NCBI RefSeq assembly: GCF_000424585.1
Contig: NZ_AUKE01000007.1
Location: 158,532-222,531, forward strand
DNA length: 64,000 bases
Direction: 5' to 3'
Source: Butyrivibrio sp. MC2013
GTDB taxonomy: Bacteria; Bacillota; Clostridia; Lachnospirales; Lachnospiraceae
Position 1 is the stretch's first letter; every line of letters starts with the position of its first letter. The notes under the pieces were generated by a model. It was not told where the DNA came from, ran no database searches, and worked only from the letters and a program-made list of their open reading frames with translations. Of the stretch, positions 43,323 to 50,884 are shown piece by piece. The translations under genes and the position numbers were made by a program.

Positions 43323-45383
43323 TCAAATAGCGAACCCTATAGTATTAGCCTTTTTCTTGAGGCATGCATCTGAAAGATTAACATCAAAATCCGAAACTTC
43401 TAACTTCTCAACACTCGCCTTAGGTATTTCCTTCCCTTTGTATGTAGAATAAAGTCTCTGAGATTGCTTTAGCACAGCCTGTTCTAATAGATTTCTGACA
43501 AAACGTCCATTACCAAATTCCTTTTCCGTACAAGCCTTTTCACATATACTCTTACACTTTTCTATTGCCTTGTTATCAAGTTTTAAGCCTCTGTTTTTAG
43601 CCATAAGCTTAAGAATACTTGCAAGTTCATCTCCGTTATAATCCGGAAAGTTTACGTGAAAAGCTATTCTACTTCTCAATCCTTCATTCTGATCCAAAAA
43701 TTCTGACATTTTTTCCGGATAACCTGCAAATATCACAATAACATCATCTCTATGGTTTTCCATTTCCTGAACGATAGTATTGATAGCTTCCGCTCCAAAG
43801 CTCTTCCTGTCATCCACTAAAGAATATGCCTCATCAATAAAGAGCACTCCACCGCTTGCTTCCTTAAACTTGTCTCTAACTTCTCTAGCCGTCCATCCCA
43901 CATATTGACCAACAAGATCTGCTCGTCCACACTCTATTAATGCACCTGTTTTTAGTACTCCCTCATCAGTTAATATGTCAGTTATGAGCCTTGCAACTGT
44001 TGTTTTGGCACTTCCTGGGTTACCTGTAAATACCATATGTTTGGATATCCCCTCATCTTGCAAGCCATAGCCACTACGGACTGACTGCATTTTGTATGAT
44101 GCTATAATTTGATCCGCCAACGCCTTCACCTCAGAAAGGCCAATCATATTTTGTAATTCTTTATAAGCAGTGTCCTTTCTTTTCTTCTTGCCGGCTTTGG
44201 CAATGCATTTACACTCTCTGTAAGAGCTATAGGCTTTATTTCGAAGAACATCTTTACTCCATTTATTAAATGCAACATGCACATCGTAACATTTATATGT
44301 TTTTCTCTCAGATTGTAAATAATCTCCCAAACCATCATCTTCAAGCTCAGAAAAATTACTTTCTTTCACAAGATGATGCAGATACTCCATTGCTTCTTCA
44401 CGTTGCCCCGTACCTTCATGTAGTTCTATTCTGTCTATGAAATCCTCTGTCTTAATCAATAATTCTTTTGAAAACCCATGATTCTCACATTCTTCCAAAA
44501 AGAAAAAGAGTGTTTTTGTATGATACTCTTCAACAAGTTCCGCAAAATACCTTATAACACGTTCATAGCTTTTAGCATAGTTGCCATGGTTACCATCAGA
44601 ACCACGCATATCTATTACAACAGCAGCTCCCTCAGCATGCTTGCAAACATGTCTTAGATCACTTTCATCGTAGCACCCCTCTTTTATCTGACTTATCAGA
44701 TTTATTCTCGAACTCAATATACGTCCTTGACTATAAAGCATTTGAACCATCAGCTTAATAATTTCCATGCCAGAATCTCTATTACCTGATAAAACGCAAT
44801 AATGCACAGGATAACCATAAAATTTCCTAGAATTTCCCCGCGCGAATATTCTTTCCAACTCATCATAAAGCGTTATATCTGCCATTATTTCTTTCGCTTT
44901 AACTATTGCTGATTTTTTATTTAGCTTTTTATTGGCGGTCATTATCTCATTTATCTTGAAATAGCTGTTTCCATAGAAATCAAAGTCGAGATCACTTCTA
45001 CTCTTTCTCGTACTTCTTCTCACATAATCCCTGTTATCAGCTTCTTCAAGCATTTCCGAGTATTTCTTTGTAGTTATTTCTTCAATTGGTGCCACTATGA
45101 TTCCTTCAGCACCATATACTTTTTCAGTAGCTCGAATAATTATCTTTTCAACCTTCGAAGCTGAAATCCTATCAGGCCATACAGCCACCGCAAAATCCAA
45201 GGAATCCTCATCCACACTATAGACAACTGCAAAGAAATCATCTTGAGAAGTATGAGAATATATTTCAGCATTCAGCTTTACCATTTTATCTTCAAGCGAT
45301 TCTTTCTTCTTATCTTTATCATCCTCTTTATTTTCAACCTCTTTTAAAGATTTGTATTGCAGGCTCAAGTTATAACATAGCAT
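43323..45383 (-). CDS. Tandem AAA ATPase (CbbX/SpoVK-like C-terminal domain)
   Basis: 686 aa. N-terminal 150 residues with no known domain, a degenerate AAA-like module at about 190-340 (Walker A replaced by 'SGNRDSGME', Walker B-like 'AAVVIDM'), and an intact AAA domain at about 415-620: Walker A 'GNPGSAKTT', Walker B 'GGVLFIDEAYSL', sensor 'VIVIFAGYPEKM', Arg finger 'GLRSRI'. GGAGG site. Proteins with this C-terminal type remodel or unfold partner proteins. An 18-bp operator-like palindrome lies 73 bp upstream; the alpha/beta hydrolase follows. Confidence 0.82.
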   Translation of the reverse strand: MLCYNLSLQYKSLKEVENKEDDKDKKKESLEDKMVKLNAEIYSHTSQDDFFAVVYSVDEDSLDFAVAVWPDRISASKVEKIIIRATEKVYGAEGIIVAPIEEITTKKYSEMLEEADNRDYVRRSTRKSRSDLDFDFYGNSYFKINEIMTANKKLNKKSAIVKAKEIMADITLYDELERIFARGNSRKFYGYPVHYCVLSGNRDSGMEIIKLMVQMLYSQGRILSSRINLISQIKEGCYDESDLRHVCKHAEGAAVVIDMRGSDGNHGNYAKSYERVIRYFAELVEEYHTKTLFFFLEECENHGFSKELLIKTEDFIDRIELHEGTGQREEAMEYLHHLVKESNFSELEDDGLGDYLQSERKTYKCYDVHVAFNKWSKDVLRNKAYSSYRECKCIAKAGKKKRKDTAYKELQNMIGLSEVKALADQIIASYKMQSVRSGYGLQDEGISKHMVFTGNPGSAKTTVARLITDILTDEGVLKTGALIECGRADLVGQYVGWTAREVRDKFKEASGGVLFIDEAYSLVDDRKSFGAEAINTIVQEMENHRDDVIVIFAGYPEKMSEFLDQNEGLRSRIAFHVNFPDYNGDELASILKLMAKNRGLKLDNKAIEKCKSICEKACTEKEFGNGRFVRNLLEQAVLKQSQRLYSTYKGKEIPKASVEKLEVSDFDVNLSDACLKKKANTIGFAI

Positions 45384-45439
45384 TGTACATTTCCTCCATT
45401 TTGCTATCATCCCTCTTCGTCATGTACCTTATAGATCAC

Positions 45440-45480
45440 ATAATAAAAAAAGCAATGTACTTTTTTTGGCACATTGCTAA
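45440..45480 (-). terminator. Terminator carrying an embedded operator-like palindrome (site 1)
   Basis: On the minus strand AGCAATGT, loop, ACATTGCT, then TTTTTTATTATG: an intrinsic terminator for the 45496-45858 gene. Its centre (45456-45473) is TGTAC-TTTTTTTG-GCACA on the plus strand, one of four related 18-bp palindromes, and it lies upstream of the AAA gene. Confidence 0.65.
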
Positions 45481-45495
45481 AATTCATTTTCTTTA

Positions 45496-45858
45496 TCAAA
45501 AGCTACTCATATATTGTCCAACATATACAACTTCAAAGTTCTCATACCAGAAATCAATGTTAGCTCCAATGCGCAATTTCTCAGTTATATTGCGGTTCAA
45601 TCCAATATCGAACATATCAAAAACCTCGATACTAGCCTCTACTACTATTTCCATTATTTTTGTTCCCTGATCCATTACAGAGTATAGCTCAACAATCTTG
45701 TAATCACATAATCCAAGCTCATACCAATACTGGTAGCAATAATCTCCATCAAACCAAAATGCTTCGGGATTTTCCTGAAGATACTTGGTTATAGCATTGA
45801 ATATCTCAAAATAATACCTACTCTCTATAATATGCTTTGTCTTCTCTAACTCGTTCAT
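45496..45858 (-). CDS. Small protein of unknown function
   Basis: 120 aa, rich in Tyr, Ile and Glu, no membrane segment or known motif ('ISRYYFE', 'WFDGDYCYQYWYELG'). AGGAG site at good spacing, own terminator, and one of the shared palindromes 48 bp upstream. Its membership in the WYL regulon is the only clue to its role. Confidence 0.6.
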   Translation of the reverse strand: MNELEKTKHIIESRYYFEIFNAITKYLQENPEAFWFDGDYCYQYWYELGLCDYKIVELYSVMDQGTKIMEIVVEASIEVFDMFDIGLNRNITEKLRIGANIDFWYENFEVVYVGQYMSSF

Positions 45859-45889
45859 AAAAAGCTCCTACAAGCACCATTGTGTTTAT

Positions 45890-45930
45890 ATAATAAAAAA
45901 AGCAATGCGCTTTATTTTGCACATTGCTCT
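45890..45930 (-). terminator. Terminator with embedded operator-like palindrome (site 2)
   Basis: On the minus strand AGCAATGTGC ... GCGCATTGCT followed by TTTTTTATTATA: terminator of the 45940-46617 gene. TGCGC-TTTATTTT-GCACA (45906-45923, plus strand) is a member of the shared palindrome set and lies upstream of the 45496-45858 gene. Confidence 0.65.
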
Positions 45931-45939
45931 TAAATCAAC

Positions 45940-46617
45940 TTAATACGGTTCAATCTTGTAATCAACAATGCCTTCTCCAGATTGACCAACAATTCTTATG
46001 ATAAATACTTGGACATATCTTCTTATAATCTCAAAGTCACAGTTGTTTAAACTATCCAGCTCATCAATCCTTTTTTGCTGATTACTATTTTCAAACACCG
46101 CTATAGCTGGAAGGTATGGAAAATCTATTGTATACGTCAGAGTCTCTGAAACCATTCTGCTTATTGTCTCATCGTTGTTCTCTGGTGGTTTAACTTCTGC
46201 GCCATATATTTTTTTATCATACTCCAGACACAAATCAATATTACCGATTTTTTCTATCTTGTATGGCATAGGTGTTTCGTAATCAATAATATCAACATTG
46301 TCCTCTATATGTCGCCACTTTCTCTTAAAATGACATTTATGACAATTATCATCATTCTTTCCGTAATAAAACATACACCGGCATATTTGTTGCTCATCCG
46401 TTTCTTTATTATGCTCATTATACCAACCAGCACATTCTTTATGATCAGGATGGGTCGGAATATTTGATGGTTCTTTATCCCGAAGTTTTTCGACTAAATA
46501 AGTAACATCCTTTTGTTCATCTCGATACGCTCTTTGGCAAATCTCTGCTAAATCATGCAACGCTTTTAACTCTTTTTCCTTCTGATTCATAAGCGCAGTA
46601 TCCTTCAAATGTGCCAT
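45940..46617 (-). CDS. Putative PD-(D/E)XK nuclease-like protein
   Basis: 225 aa. The C-terminal half has 'GNIDLCLEYDKKIYGAEVKP', the D...E-x-K spacing of the restriction-nuclease fold, followed by a helix 'NDETISRMVSETLTYT'. The middle holds a Cys cluster ('CRCMFYY', 'CHKCHFKRKW') that could bind zinc. ATG 46617 has AAGGTG. Encoded 15 bp after the metallo-hydrolase. The nuclease call is based on motif spacing only and needs a structure prediction. Confidence 0.45.
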   Translation of the reverse strand: MAHLKDTALMNQKEKELKALHDLAEICQRAYRDEQKDVTYLVEKLRDKEPSNIPTHPDHKECAGWYNEHNKETDEQQICRCMFYYGKNDDNCHKCHFKRKWRHIEDNVDIIDYETPMPYKIEKIGNIDLCLEYDKKIYGAEVKPPENNDETISRMVSETLTYTIDFPYLPAIAVFENSNQQKRIDELDSLNNCDFEIIRRYVQVFIIRIVGQSGEGIVDYKIEPY

Positions 46618-46632
46618 ATCTGTCACCTTCTT

Positions 46633-47826
46633 TCAAATTACGATTTCTTTACCATCACCTATCGCCAGTATTGTTGTCTCCTCTGGCAACAAAAGATTGC
46701 TCTTTTCTTCTTCATCGGCTGATGTATGATGGATAATTAGTTGTTTTGGTTTTATTATTTCTATTACCTGCTCCAGATCTTCTTTGGTAATATGCCCTGA
46801 TACATGAACTCGCTCAATATGTCCCTTACTATATTCGAGCAACTCAGCGACATCTGGAAGCGTCTCATATCCCTTCCACATCGAATAAACCAGGCATGTT
46901 TTATCCGGATACTTTTCAAAAAACTCCTTAACAAGAGGTGTATGCCGTTTGCCAGCCCGAATTGCCATTCCAAAACCACGTTTTTCGTATAGATCTCTTT
47001 TTTCATCCATATAGGAATGAATCTTAAATGATTTGTATTCTTTTTCTCTATTCTTATCAGCAATATGCATCACATGCGTTTGGTAACCATCGGCCAAAGC
47101 ATACTTTCCTGTTGGAACACATCTTGAAAAAGCCGCGATTCTATCAATGTTTGATGAAGAGGCCAAGAGAAATACATACTTATTTTCACGAAGTATTCTC
47201 CAAAACTCTTTTTCGCACCACTGCTCATCCTTATAGTAAGATGATGACCTCGAAAGATTTGTTCCTTCAGTAATCAACAAATCTATATGCCCTAAGTTCT
47301 CAAGCGTATCCTTAAGTCTATCTGCATAGAAGCCATGCAATCTGTAATCTCCTGTAATAAGAATTCTTTTTCCGCAGCCTTCCACTAAGTACATAAGTGA
47401 GTCACTTGCAGAATGATCAGATGCCAGAGGCGTTATCTTCAGCTCTTTTATTACTACTGGTACACCTTCCATAAGTTCCTTTATTTCCTTCGCCCATACT
47501 ATCTGACCCACACTAACTTTATGTTCCTGCTGTGCCTGAAGGATTTCGCGGGCAGTTTTATGCATATAAACCGGTATATCTGCCATGATGTTAGGCACTT
47601 CTCCAACATGATCTCCATGATAATGAGTTATAAAAACAGCGTCGCAGTTGGCTTTGCCCGTGGTTACACCATCAATGTCGAGAATATCCTGTCTGCCTTC
47701 ACCTTCCAATGGCGATCCAAAATCAAACAATATTCTCGCATTATCTGTGGCTATTTCTGTACAGACTCCGCCAATCTGCATAGCACCTCTGTGTGGTATT
47801 ACCCTTATCTTGTTTACATCGCTCAT
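46633..47826 (-). CDS. Metallo-beta-lactamase fold hydrolase, RNase J / beta-CASP-like
   Basis: 397 aa. Zinc motif 'THYHGDHVGEV' (HxHxDH), later ligands in 'ASDHSASDSL' and 'ITGDYRLHG', and beta-CASP-like segments ('ITEGTNLSRSS', 'VHVSGHITKEDL', 'IIHHTSAD'). This fold includes RNase J and CPSF-73-type nucleases, so an RNA or DNA nuclease is likely. AAGGGTG site. Located between the WYL regulator (25 bp) and the putative nuclease, in one operon. Confidence 0.82.
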   Translation of the reverse strand: MSDVNKIRVIPHRGAMQIGGVCTEIATDNARILFDFGSPLEGEGRQDILDIDGVTTGKANCDAVFITHYHGDHVGEVPNIMADIPVYMHKTAREILQAQQEHKVSVGQIVWAKEIKELMEGVPVVIKELKITPLASDHSASDSLMYLVEGCGKRILITGDYRLHGFYADRLKDTLENLGHIDLLITEGTNLSRSSSYYKDEQWCEKEFWRILRENKYVFLLASSSNIDRIAAFSRCVPTGKYALADGYQTHVMHIADKNREKEYKSFKIHSYMDEKRDLYEKRGFGMAIRAGKRHTPLVKEFFEKYPDKTCLVYSMWKGYETLPDVAELLEYSKGHIERVHVSGHITKEDLEQVIEIIKPKQLIIHHTSADEEEKSNLLLPEETTILAIGDGKEIVI

Positions 47827-47851
47827 ATTATCACCCTTTAGATGAATCAGA

Positions 47852-48835
47852 TTACTTATACTTCCTATATATTTCTAAAGAAGCTTCCTTTATCCGCACT
47901 CTCATGCTTTCAGGCTCTAATACCTCTGCATGCTGTCCATACTGCATTACCCAATAAAAGAAAGCTTCCGGATTACATTTAAGGTCCACAATAATATCAT
48001 TGCCATCTCCAAGTGTTACTCGGAAATCCTTTCCAAAATTATCAATGAGAGTATCCATCAAGTTTTCATTTGCACGAATCTTTATATGCTCACTTTTTCC
48101 AGAAAACATATAAACATGTTCTGAAATATACTCTGAAATATTAAGTCCATTTTCTAAGCCTTTGATACTCTTCATCGGCTTTCGCGGATCCTTAAGCACC
48201 TCGACATCTACAATCCTATCTAACCTATAGTGTGAGATGTCATCATATGCATCATAGTTTCCAATGAGAAAAAACTTTCCCTTGTTGCTTATCATCTGAT
48301 AGGGACTTACAACATATCTGATATCCCGCTTAGGATGGAGCTTAAAATCTATGCCATATTGTAGATAGGAAAATGATATCTTCTTCCCCTTTGATATCGC
48401 TGTATCAATAGCAGCAATAGATTCCATAACTTTCTGATTTTCAGCATTCTTTCCACTGGAAGCACTATGTATATGTAACACATGCGCTTTAAAATACTTA
48501 TTGGAATATTTTTCAAGCTTCTTTACAAGCTGATGAGCCTCCTTGTCTGTTATAGCGTTTGAAGAAAATATGCTATCAATTATCAGTCTTAATTCCGCAT
48601 CTGTAAAATCTCTCGTCTTAAGATAATATCCCTTGCTATAATCAATTTCGTACCCCATTTCCTGGAGGGATACTATATTATTTTTTATTGCTCGTCTCTC
48701 GCAACTTATTCCATAATTACTTTCCAAGAGATCTATAATATCCTGTTGTTGTAATCTATGCTCACTATCTGAATAATCCTTAAGAATGTTCAGAATAAGC
48801 ATATTCAGCATTTTCTTTGTACCTGTTCCGTACAT
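47852..48835 (-). CDS. WYL-domain transcriptional regulator
   Basis: 327 aa. N-terminal winged helix of the YafY type ('LQQQDIIDLLESNYGISCER'), central WYL domain ('ISFSYLQYGIDFKLHP', 'YVVSPYQMISNKGKFFLIGN', 'ISHYRLDRI') and the C-terminal WCX extension ('YWVMQYGQHAEVLEPESMR'). ATG 48835 with GGAGG. WYL proteins bind nucleic acid or nucleotide ligands and control defence and DNA-repair genes. An 18-bp palindrome sits 88 bp upstream, and three relatives are in front of other genes here; it is the natural candidate to bind them. Confidence 0.9.
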   Translation of the reverse strand: MYGTGTKKMLNMLILNILKDYSDSEHRLQQQDIIDLLESNYGISCERRAIKNNIVSLQEMGYEIDYSKGYYLKTRDFTDAELRLIIDSIFSSNAITDKEAHQLVKKLEKYSNKYFKAHVLHIHSASSGKNAENQKVMESIAAIDTAISKGKKISFSYLQYGIDFKLHPKRDIRYVVSPYQMISNKGKFFLIGNYDAYDDISHYRLDRIVDVEVLKDPRKPMKSIKGLENGLNISEYISEHVYMFSGKSEHIKIRANENLMDTLIDNFGKDFRVTLGDGNDIIVDLKCNPEAFFYWVMQYGQHAEVLEPESMRVRIKEASLEIYRKYK

Positions 48836-48922
48836 CAAACATTCCTCCACCAATGCTTTTTATTCCAGCACTTGATTCACGGTTTATTGATATACTTTAA
48901 TATTATCACACCGCTTTCATTA

Positions 48923-48940
48923 TGTGCGTTTTTTAGCACA
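48923..48940. promoter_or_regulatory. Operator-like palindrome upstream of the WYL operon (site 3)
   Basis: TGTGC-GTTTTTTA-GCACA, the most symmetrical of four 18-bp sites (others at 45456, 45906, 49396). Confidence 0.6.
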
Positions 48941-49339
48941 TTATAGTTTTTCAACTATACTCTTCATTTCTTCGCGCCATTCTTCAACTTTTCTTCCCCC
49001 GGTAAACCACTTAACATCATACTTAGGATGCATTATCTTTAACCACTCTTCTTTAGCCGCATTATACATATCAACTGTGCCTCTTTTATGAATTTCTACA
49101 AAAACCTCTCTTACCCATACAATTGCAGCTTCTTTGATAAGAAACGGAACTCTTAATATCATTTCTTCTTTCTCATCCTTTATGATCTCTACTTCCATCA
49201 GATTTTTCCTTAAGATTTTTTTATCCCGAATGTAGATAGCATCCGCATCTACGTCTATAATATTGTGACATTCAAGATCTTCTTCACACTTACTGTCAGA
49301 ACATCTAACAGTAAGTATATAAATAACATTCTTGTCCAT
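48941..49339 (-). CDS. Protein of unknown function
   Basis: 132 aa, alternating charged and beta-rich ('NVIYILTVRCSDSKCEEDLE', 'ILRVPFLIKEAAIVWVRE'), C-terminal helix. Three Cys at the N-terminus. No recognised domain. A GGAAGTGG-like ribosome site; palindrome site 4 lies 57 bp upstream. First unit of the presumed WYL regulon. Confidence 0.55.
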   Translation of the reverse strand: MDKNVIYILTVRCSDSKCEEDLECHNIIDVDADAIYIRDKKILRKNLMEVEIIKDEKEEMILRVPFLIKEAAIVWVREVFVEIHKRGTVDMYNAAKEEWLKIMHPKYDVKWFTGGRKVEEWREEMKSIVEKL

Positions 49340-49395
49340 TTATCTATTACCACTTCCCTATAAAATATTGTTTTATGGAAGAGTATCAAATGGTA

Positions 49396-49413
49396 TGTGC
49401 CTTTTTTGGCGCA
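49396..49413. promoter_or_regulatory. Operator-like palindrome upstream of the 48.9-49.3 kb gene (site 4)
   Basis: TGTGC-CTTTTTTG-GCGCA. Same arm sequence and 8-base T-rich spacer as the other three sites. Confidence 0.6.
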
Positions 49414-49444
49414 CAAAAAAATGAGGACATATTGCAGTCCTCAT
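49414..49444 (-). terminator. Rho-independent terminator of the zinc-ribbon operon
   Basis: On the minus strand ATGAGGAC, 8-nt loop, GTCCTCAT, TTTTTTG. 101 bp after the stop of the zinc-ribbon gene; that gap holds no other gene. Confidence 0.75.
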
Positions 49445-49544
49445 CTTAATCATTTATACAAGAATAATAATATCTGTAGAAGCTCTCATTCTTTATGTTG
49501 GGAAAACTCAGTTATTATTGTATATTATCTTTTCACTACCATTT

Positions 49545-49727
49545 TTAAAAATCTGAATACTGGCTTCCCAAATTTTTTATACCGATCGCGCCTAACCCAA
49601 GGATGCCTAACACTTCTGCACCGCTTCTTAAATCCTTGTCTGCACACTTAGGGCACAGTCCCATCTTTGATTCACTAATTAAAATCTTTCCACACTGTTT
49701 GCAGCGTACAACCTTATTATTCTCCAT
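49545..49727 (-). CDS. Small zinc-ribbon protein
   Basis: 60 aa. Two CxxC pairs, 'CKQCGK' and 'CPKCADK', form a zinc ribbon, followed by a Gly-rich hydrophobic stretch 'VLGILGLGAIGIKNLG' that could insert in a membrane. AGGAG site; overlaps the preceding gene by 11 bp. Function unknown. Confidence 0.6.
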   Translation of the reverse strand: MENNKVVRCKQCGKILISESKMGLCPKCADKDLRSGAEVLGILGLGAIGIKNLGSQYSDF

Positions 49728-50049
49728 ATTGTTCTTCTCCTGTCAAAATATACACATCTCCAGTTCCTATCTTTTCATATGCTTTCATCATCATGGGTTT
49801 CATTTTAGCTTCTAAATAGTACCAACAATCCCTGTTATCCGCAGAATACTCAATATTCTCATGTATGAATAATGCCAATGATTTGTTGGCATCAACTTTG
49901 CCATTTTCAAAAAGCCTATTGATTCTTGCATGATATGTATCTAGAGTATTCCTGTTGCTAATTCCATCCGCTGTCACAGCCTTACTCTCACTCGCTGTCA
50001 CAAACCTTTTCATTTTTCTGTCATAAGTTTGGAGAGGTTTGTGCGGCAT
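49717..50049 (-). CDS. Protein of unknown function whose 5' end is duplicated at 63.9 kb
   Basis: 110 aa from ATG 50049 (AGAGGAG site): MPHKPLQTYDRKMKRFVTAS, then a helical C-terminal part. No known domain. The first 33 codons plus the ribosome site are duplicated at 63892-64000, where they are joined to another gene. Forms an operon with the zinc-ribbon gene. Confidence 0.6.
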   Translation of the reverse strand: MPHKPLQTYDRKMKRFVTASESKAVTADGISNRNTLDTYHARINRLFENGKVDANKSLALFIHENIEYSADNRDCWYYLEAKMKPMMMKAYEKIGTGDVYILTGEEQYGE

Positions 50050-50061
50050 CAGCCGCACTCC
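49953..50061. repeat. 109-bp duplicated segment, copy A
   Basis: Identical to 63892-64000 except for A/T at 49966. It contains the ribosome site and first 33 codons of the 49717-50049 gene. The copy at the right edge may continue beyond the window. Confidence 0.9.
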
Positions 50062-50113
50062 TCTTTATGATATTTCTCAATCCAGCTGTCTGCCTCTGCA
50101 ATGGCTCTTGATC

Positions 50114-50138
50114 TGTATAGTGTCATCAGATGACACAA
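50114..50138. repeat. Direct repeat, right copy (25 bp), abutting tRNA-Ser
   Basis: Partner of 38695-38719. It ends at the base next to the discriminator of tRNA-Ser(GCU). tRNA-proximal direct repeats are the usual form of attachment sites, but the repeat does not include tRNA sequence. Confidence 0.7.
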
Positions 50139-50223
50139 CGCCGTGAACAGGGATCGAACCTGTGTATCCGTATAGATAACCGCTGATTAGCAATCAGGTG
50201 CCTTGCCACTCGGCCATCACGGC
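50139..50223 (-). tRNA. tRNA-Ser (anticodon GCU)
   Basis: Class II cloverleaf: acceptor GCCGTGA/TTCACGGC region, anticodon loop TTGCTAA, long variable arm (about 17 nt), T-arm CAGG-TTCGATC-CCTG, discriminator G. CCA not encoded. Last gene of the seven-tRNA array. Confidence 0.9.
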
Positions 50224-50228
50224 TAAAG

Positions 50229-50313
50229 CGCTGCATGAAGGAGTCGAACCTTCTCTCCCGCGAAGGAGCCAGCGGTTTTCAAGGCCGCGGCAATCCCGTT
50301 CTGCCAATGCAGC
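50229..50313 (-). tRNA. tRNA-Ser (anticodon UGA)
   Basis: Acceptor GCTGCAT/ATGCAGC, anticodon loop CTTGAAA on GCGG/CCGC, long variable arm GGCTCCTTCGCGGGAGA, T-arm GAAGG-TTCGACT-CCTTC, discriminator G. Confidence 0.9.
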
Positions 50314-50357
50314 ATGAGCATAACCCGCTACGTCTTCCGCTCCGCCAATCCTGCCAG
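50314..50357 (-). other. Possible 5' half of a decayed class II tRNA
   Basis: On the minus strand GGCAGGATTGGCGGAGCGG and what follows resembles the acceptor strand and D-arm of tRNA-Leu/Ser, but no matching 3' half, anticodon arm or T-arm follows; it runs into tRNA-Ser(UGA). Probably a remnant. Confidence 0.35.
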
Positions 50358-50436
50358 TACGCCCTAAGAGACTCGAACTCTTACGCTTTCGCAACAGATT
50401 CTAAGTCTGCCGTGTCTACCATTTCACCAAGGGCGC
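50358..50436 (-). tRNA. tRNA-Leu (anticodon UAG)
   Basis: Acceptor GCGCCCT/AGGGCGT, D-arm TGGTGAAATGGTAGACA, anticodon loop CTTAGAA on GCAGA/TCTGT, short variable arm, T-arm AAGAG-TTCGAGT-CTCTT, discriminator A. Confidence 0.9.
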
Positions 50437-50439
50437 AGA

Positions 50440-50524
50440 TGTGACCGGCGAGACTCGAACTCGCAACCAGCATTTAGGAACAGAGACTTAAGCTCTGCGT
50501 GTATACCAATTCCACCACAGTCAC
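50440..50524 (-). tRNA. tRNA-Leu (anticodon UAA)
   Basis: Acceptor GTGACTG/CGGTCAC, anticodon loop CTTAAGT on CAGAG/CTCTG, long variable arm, T-arm GCGAG-TTCGAGT-CTCGC, discriminator A. Confidence 0.9.
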
Positions 50525-50604
50525 AAATAATTCAGTTGTATACTCCTAAGTCGGAGTCGCAGTAATCGTATCATATCTTTTTCTCCTGTTATCTTATAGT
50601 TTAG

Positions 50605-50686
50605 TGGGCAAGATGGGTGTCGAGCCCATTACCTCCGAAGAGAGCGGATTTACAGTCCGCCGCGTTTGCCGATTCGCTACTTACCC
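50605..50686 (-). tRNA. tRNA-Tyr (anticodon GUA)
   Basis: Acceptor GGGTAAG/CTTGCCC, anticodon loop CTGTAAA on GCGGA/TCCGC, long variable arm with CTTCGG, T-arm ATGGG-CTCGACA-CCCAT (T-loop starts with C instead of T), discriminator A. An 80-bp spacer without features separates it from tRNA-Leu(UAA). Confidence 0.88.
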
Positions 50687-50687
50687 T

Positions 50688-50762
50688 TGGGGTGACCAGA
50701 GGGAATTGAACCCTCATATGCGGGACCACCACCCGCCGTACTAGCCGTTGTACTATGGCCAC
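50688..50762 (-). tRNA. tRNA-His (anticodon GUG) without encoded G-1
   Basis: Acceptor GTGGCCA/TGGTCAC, discriminator C73 and an encoded CCA. D-arm GTAC/GTAC, anticodon stem GCGGG/CCCGC with loop TGGTGGT, T-arm GAGGG-TTCAATT-CCCTC. The base before position 1 is T, so the G-1 that bacterial tRNA-His genes normally encode is absent. Position 33 is G instead of the almost universal U. It could need G-1 addition by the Thg1-like enzyme, or be a decoy/decaying gene. Confidence 0.82.
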
Positions 50763-50764
50763 AG

Positions 50765-50837
50765 TGATCCCCACCGGACTTGAACCGAGTATCTCAGCCT
50801 TGAAAGGGCCGTGTCCTGACCTTTAGACTAGGGAACC
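50765..50837 (-). tRNA. tRNA-Glu (anticodon UUC)
   Basis: Acceptor GGTTCCC/GGGGATC with two G-U pairs, anticodon loop CTTTCAA on CGGCC/GGCTG, T-arm CGG-TTCAAGT-CCG with weak outer pairs. First gene of the array; 2 bp before tRNA-His, so the two are processed from one transcript. Confidence 0.85.
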
Positions 50838-50884
50838 GCATCTGGAGCCGTAGATGCCCACAGCTCCTTTATCCAATTATTCTT

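Noticed and set aside
38695..50138. Complete integrative element or prophage
   Set aside because: No integrase, relaxase, replication or structural gene was found; only repeats and an XRE/ImmA switch support mobility.
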